In this document: positions 62,655 through 64,000 of the stretch, in pieces
Layout: every line of letters starts with the position of its first letter
Numbering within the stretch: position 1 is the stretch's first letter
Source: Ascarosepion bandense
Taxonomy: Eukaryota; Mollusca; Cephalopoda; Sepiida; Sepiidae
Length of the DNA: 64,000 nucleotides
Direction of reading: 5' to 3'
Assembly (NCBI GenBank): GCA_037127315.1
Contig: JBBBDQ010001186.1
Coordinates: 2,485,501 to 2,549,500, forward strand
Program-made: the position numbers and the translations under genes
The notes under the pieces: model-generated
What the model saw: only the letters and a program-made list of their open reading frames with translations
Told to the model about the DNA's origin: nothing
Database searches by the model: none

Positions 62655-63140
62655 ATATATATATATACGTGTGGCCATTATTATTGTTATATATTGTGTA
62701 TTTGGGCAGCAATCATCCTTTTACGCAGGTTTCGTTAAAAAGTAAAGGTATTATGGTTAAGTATTTACATAATTCTTTTTGTGATTTTATGTTATTTTTT
62801 TCTTTTCAGAAATATAAATTATATGAAAATTGTCCAAATATTTCGTTTTTCCGGATGCTTTCGACTATACTTTGAACCATTATCAAGGATGAATTTTATT
62901 TTACGTATAAATGAATATGCATAGTGTTTATATATGTGTGTAGGGTCATGTGTATGTTTTATATCCCAAACACGGTCAGCACATTGTAGCCGTGTTCGAA
63001 GTTGATATCATTAAGTTTCGGATTTTTCGTTTTTTCTTTTCAATAATGCTTCCATTATTTAAAACTTTTTTTTTAAATATGTGAATGATGTTGTTATATT
63101 TGTATTATCAACAATATTTTATTATATCGTATTCTGTTTT
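62655..63140 (+). repeat. Family G copy
   Basis: TTTCGTTAAAAAG, TAAAGGTATTATGGTTAAG, GATGCTTTCGACTATAC, CCAAACACGGTCAGCAC and GTTGATATCATTAAG occur in the same order as at 17150-17560. Confidence 0.6.
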
Positions 63141-63144
63141 TATC

Positions 63145-63270
63145 TACACTAGAATTTTATTTACATTGACTTATTATTTTAGTAATAAATTTAAGTCCTG
63201 GCTCCTTATTTACCTCGGCCCATGTAATGTTTCTATTTTCCCGTTGATGATTATTTTTGCATTTTTGAAT
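63145..63270. other. Unassigned
   Basis: A short 88-codon plus frame spans 63085-63351 but is AT-biased and lies mostly inside family G. Not taken as a gene. Confidence 0.3.
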
Positions 63271-63274
63271 TTTT

Positions 63275-63520
63275 CTGGAGAATTGTTGGACGAAAAAGTT
63301 TCTTTTAAAGAAAACGAATGCGCTTTGTCATCAGGAATAGAGCGTATGTAAATATGAAAGTGGACATTGAGGTCAACACCAAGCGACAACTGTCAGTTCC
63401 ATGCTTGAACGCCATCTTCAGGTTAAAGAAAAAGTGCACGATATTAGATATGGCCTGGATGAAACATACTGTCGCTGCTTAGTGTTGACTTTTATATTTA
63501 CTTACTTAGTGTCCACTTTT
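63275..63520 (+). repeat. Family G end segment
   Basis: AATAGAGCGTATGTAAATAT, GTGGACATTGAGGTCAACAC and GCCATCTTCAGG. The segment GTGTTGACTTTTATATTTAC is inverted relative to AAAGTGGACATTGAAGTC at 63608. Confidence 0.45.
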
Positions 63521-63534
63521 ATATTTACTTACTC

Positions 63535-63562
63535 TCTCTCTCTCTCTCTCTGACACACACAC

Positions 63563-63601
<39 letters not shown>

Positions 63602-63602
63602 A
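63535..63602. repeat. (CT)n-(CA)n-(TA)n microsatellite
   Basis: Compound repeat. Confidence 0.95.
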
Positions 63603-63689
63603 TGCAGAAAAGTGGACATTGAAGTCAACACTCAGAGGCGACAGTCATAATAAACGCCTGACGATTATGTTTAGCATGAAGCAAACTTT

Positions 63690-64000
63690 AATGTATATTT
63701 GTCTATATTTCTGAGATGATGTAGTATTTACAGTATTTACATTATTCGGACTACTGTCCTCATCTTGGTTGCCATTTGTACGATGTTTCGGCCGTTCTAC
63801 GCTCCGGTTTTCTTCAGGTGCTAGGAATTTTGAACCGAACCCTTTATTACAACCACTTGGGTATATGAACTCAATTGCTTGCGTAGTAGTACCTCTTCTG
63901 GTAGTCATGAATTATCTCCCTCTAACCCTGTAAGCTACTTTTCACCACTGCTGTAGCCTGGCCGTTGGATAGAGCCGTTGGTTACTTCCTGTGACTTGAC
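63690..64000 (+). repeat. Family F copy, cut by window edge
   Basis: TCTATATTTCTGAGATGATG, TCGGACTACTGTCCTCATC, TGTTTCGGCCGTTCTACGC, CTTCAGGTGCTAGG and CACTGCTGTAGCCTGG. Inverted it shows CTGAAGA ... CCG-gagcgtagaa-CGG ... CGAAAC. Confidence 0.6.

Noticed and set aside
63085..63351. 88-codon hydrophobic frame as a gene
   Set aside because: Within or beside family G, AT-biased, no homology recognised.

Overview
This window looks like intergenic or deep-intronic DNA from a large, repeat-rich animal genome. I think it is a coleoid cephalopod, most likely an octopus. This rests on the dense (CTAT)n/(TA)n/(CA)n microsatellites, many tRNA-derived SINEs that share one body sequence, short broken LINE 3' ends, and the near absence of open frames not explained by repeats. 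Species identity is an inference. I found no convincing host protein-coding exon. The longer open frames are transposon remnants or artefacts of tandem repeats.

Layout. 1-4 kb: Helitron-like elements, an inverted-repeat family (called F here) split by a LINE, a Tc1-type MITE, a SINE-like repeat carrying a hammerhead ribozyme core, a short MITE and a Tc1 transposase remnant. 4-10 kb: a dimeric SINE, an RTE-like LINE nested in a short repeat (E), rotted Tc1/mariner transposases, and a 31-bp minisatellite interrupted by a SINE. 10-24 kb: LINE tails, a mariner-type element with matched ends, many SINEs, an inverted repeat family (G) built around (TA)n, a possible solo LTR and two LINE copies head to head. 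24-31 kb: simple repeats, perfect hairpins, a CpG-rich alternating purine-pyrimidine block, another Helitron. 31-34 kb: a 33-bp minisatellite split by a LINE and open in several frames on both strands. 34-44 kb: solo LTRs, a piggyBac-type MITE next to a hairpin unit flanked by 30-bp direct repeats, nested retroposons, and a Penelope-type GIY-YIG endonuclease remnant. 44-58 kb: (CTAT)n, a full-length 5S rRNA-like sequence, an intact-ended Helitron, a deleted mariner, LINEs, SINEs and a 94-bp tandem repeat. 58-64 kb: 54-bp and 23-bp minisatellites, two LINE fragments, and the best copy of the ribozyme-bearing repeat.

The observation I would follow first is the ribozyme. At 62603-62646 a short sequence just downstream of a tRNA-like head has every conserved hammerhead core position, a 4-bp stem II, a very short stem III and a 5-bp stem I with a GTC-type cleavage site. 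A second, weaker copy lies at 2502-2545, also next to a tRNA-like head. That layout suggests a retrozyme-like or ribozyme-SINE element. Next are the hairpin linker of the dimeric SINEs, which also occurs alone between 30-bp direct repeats, and the 5S-like sequence abutting a SINE head.
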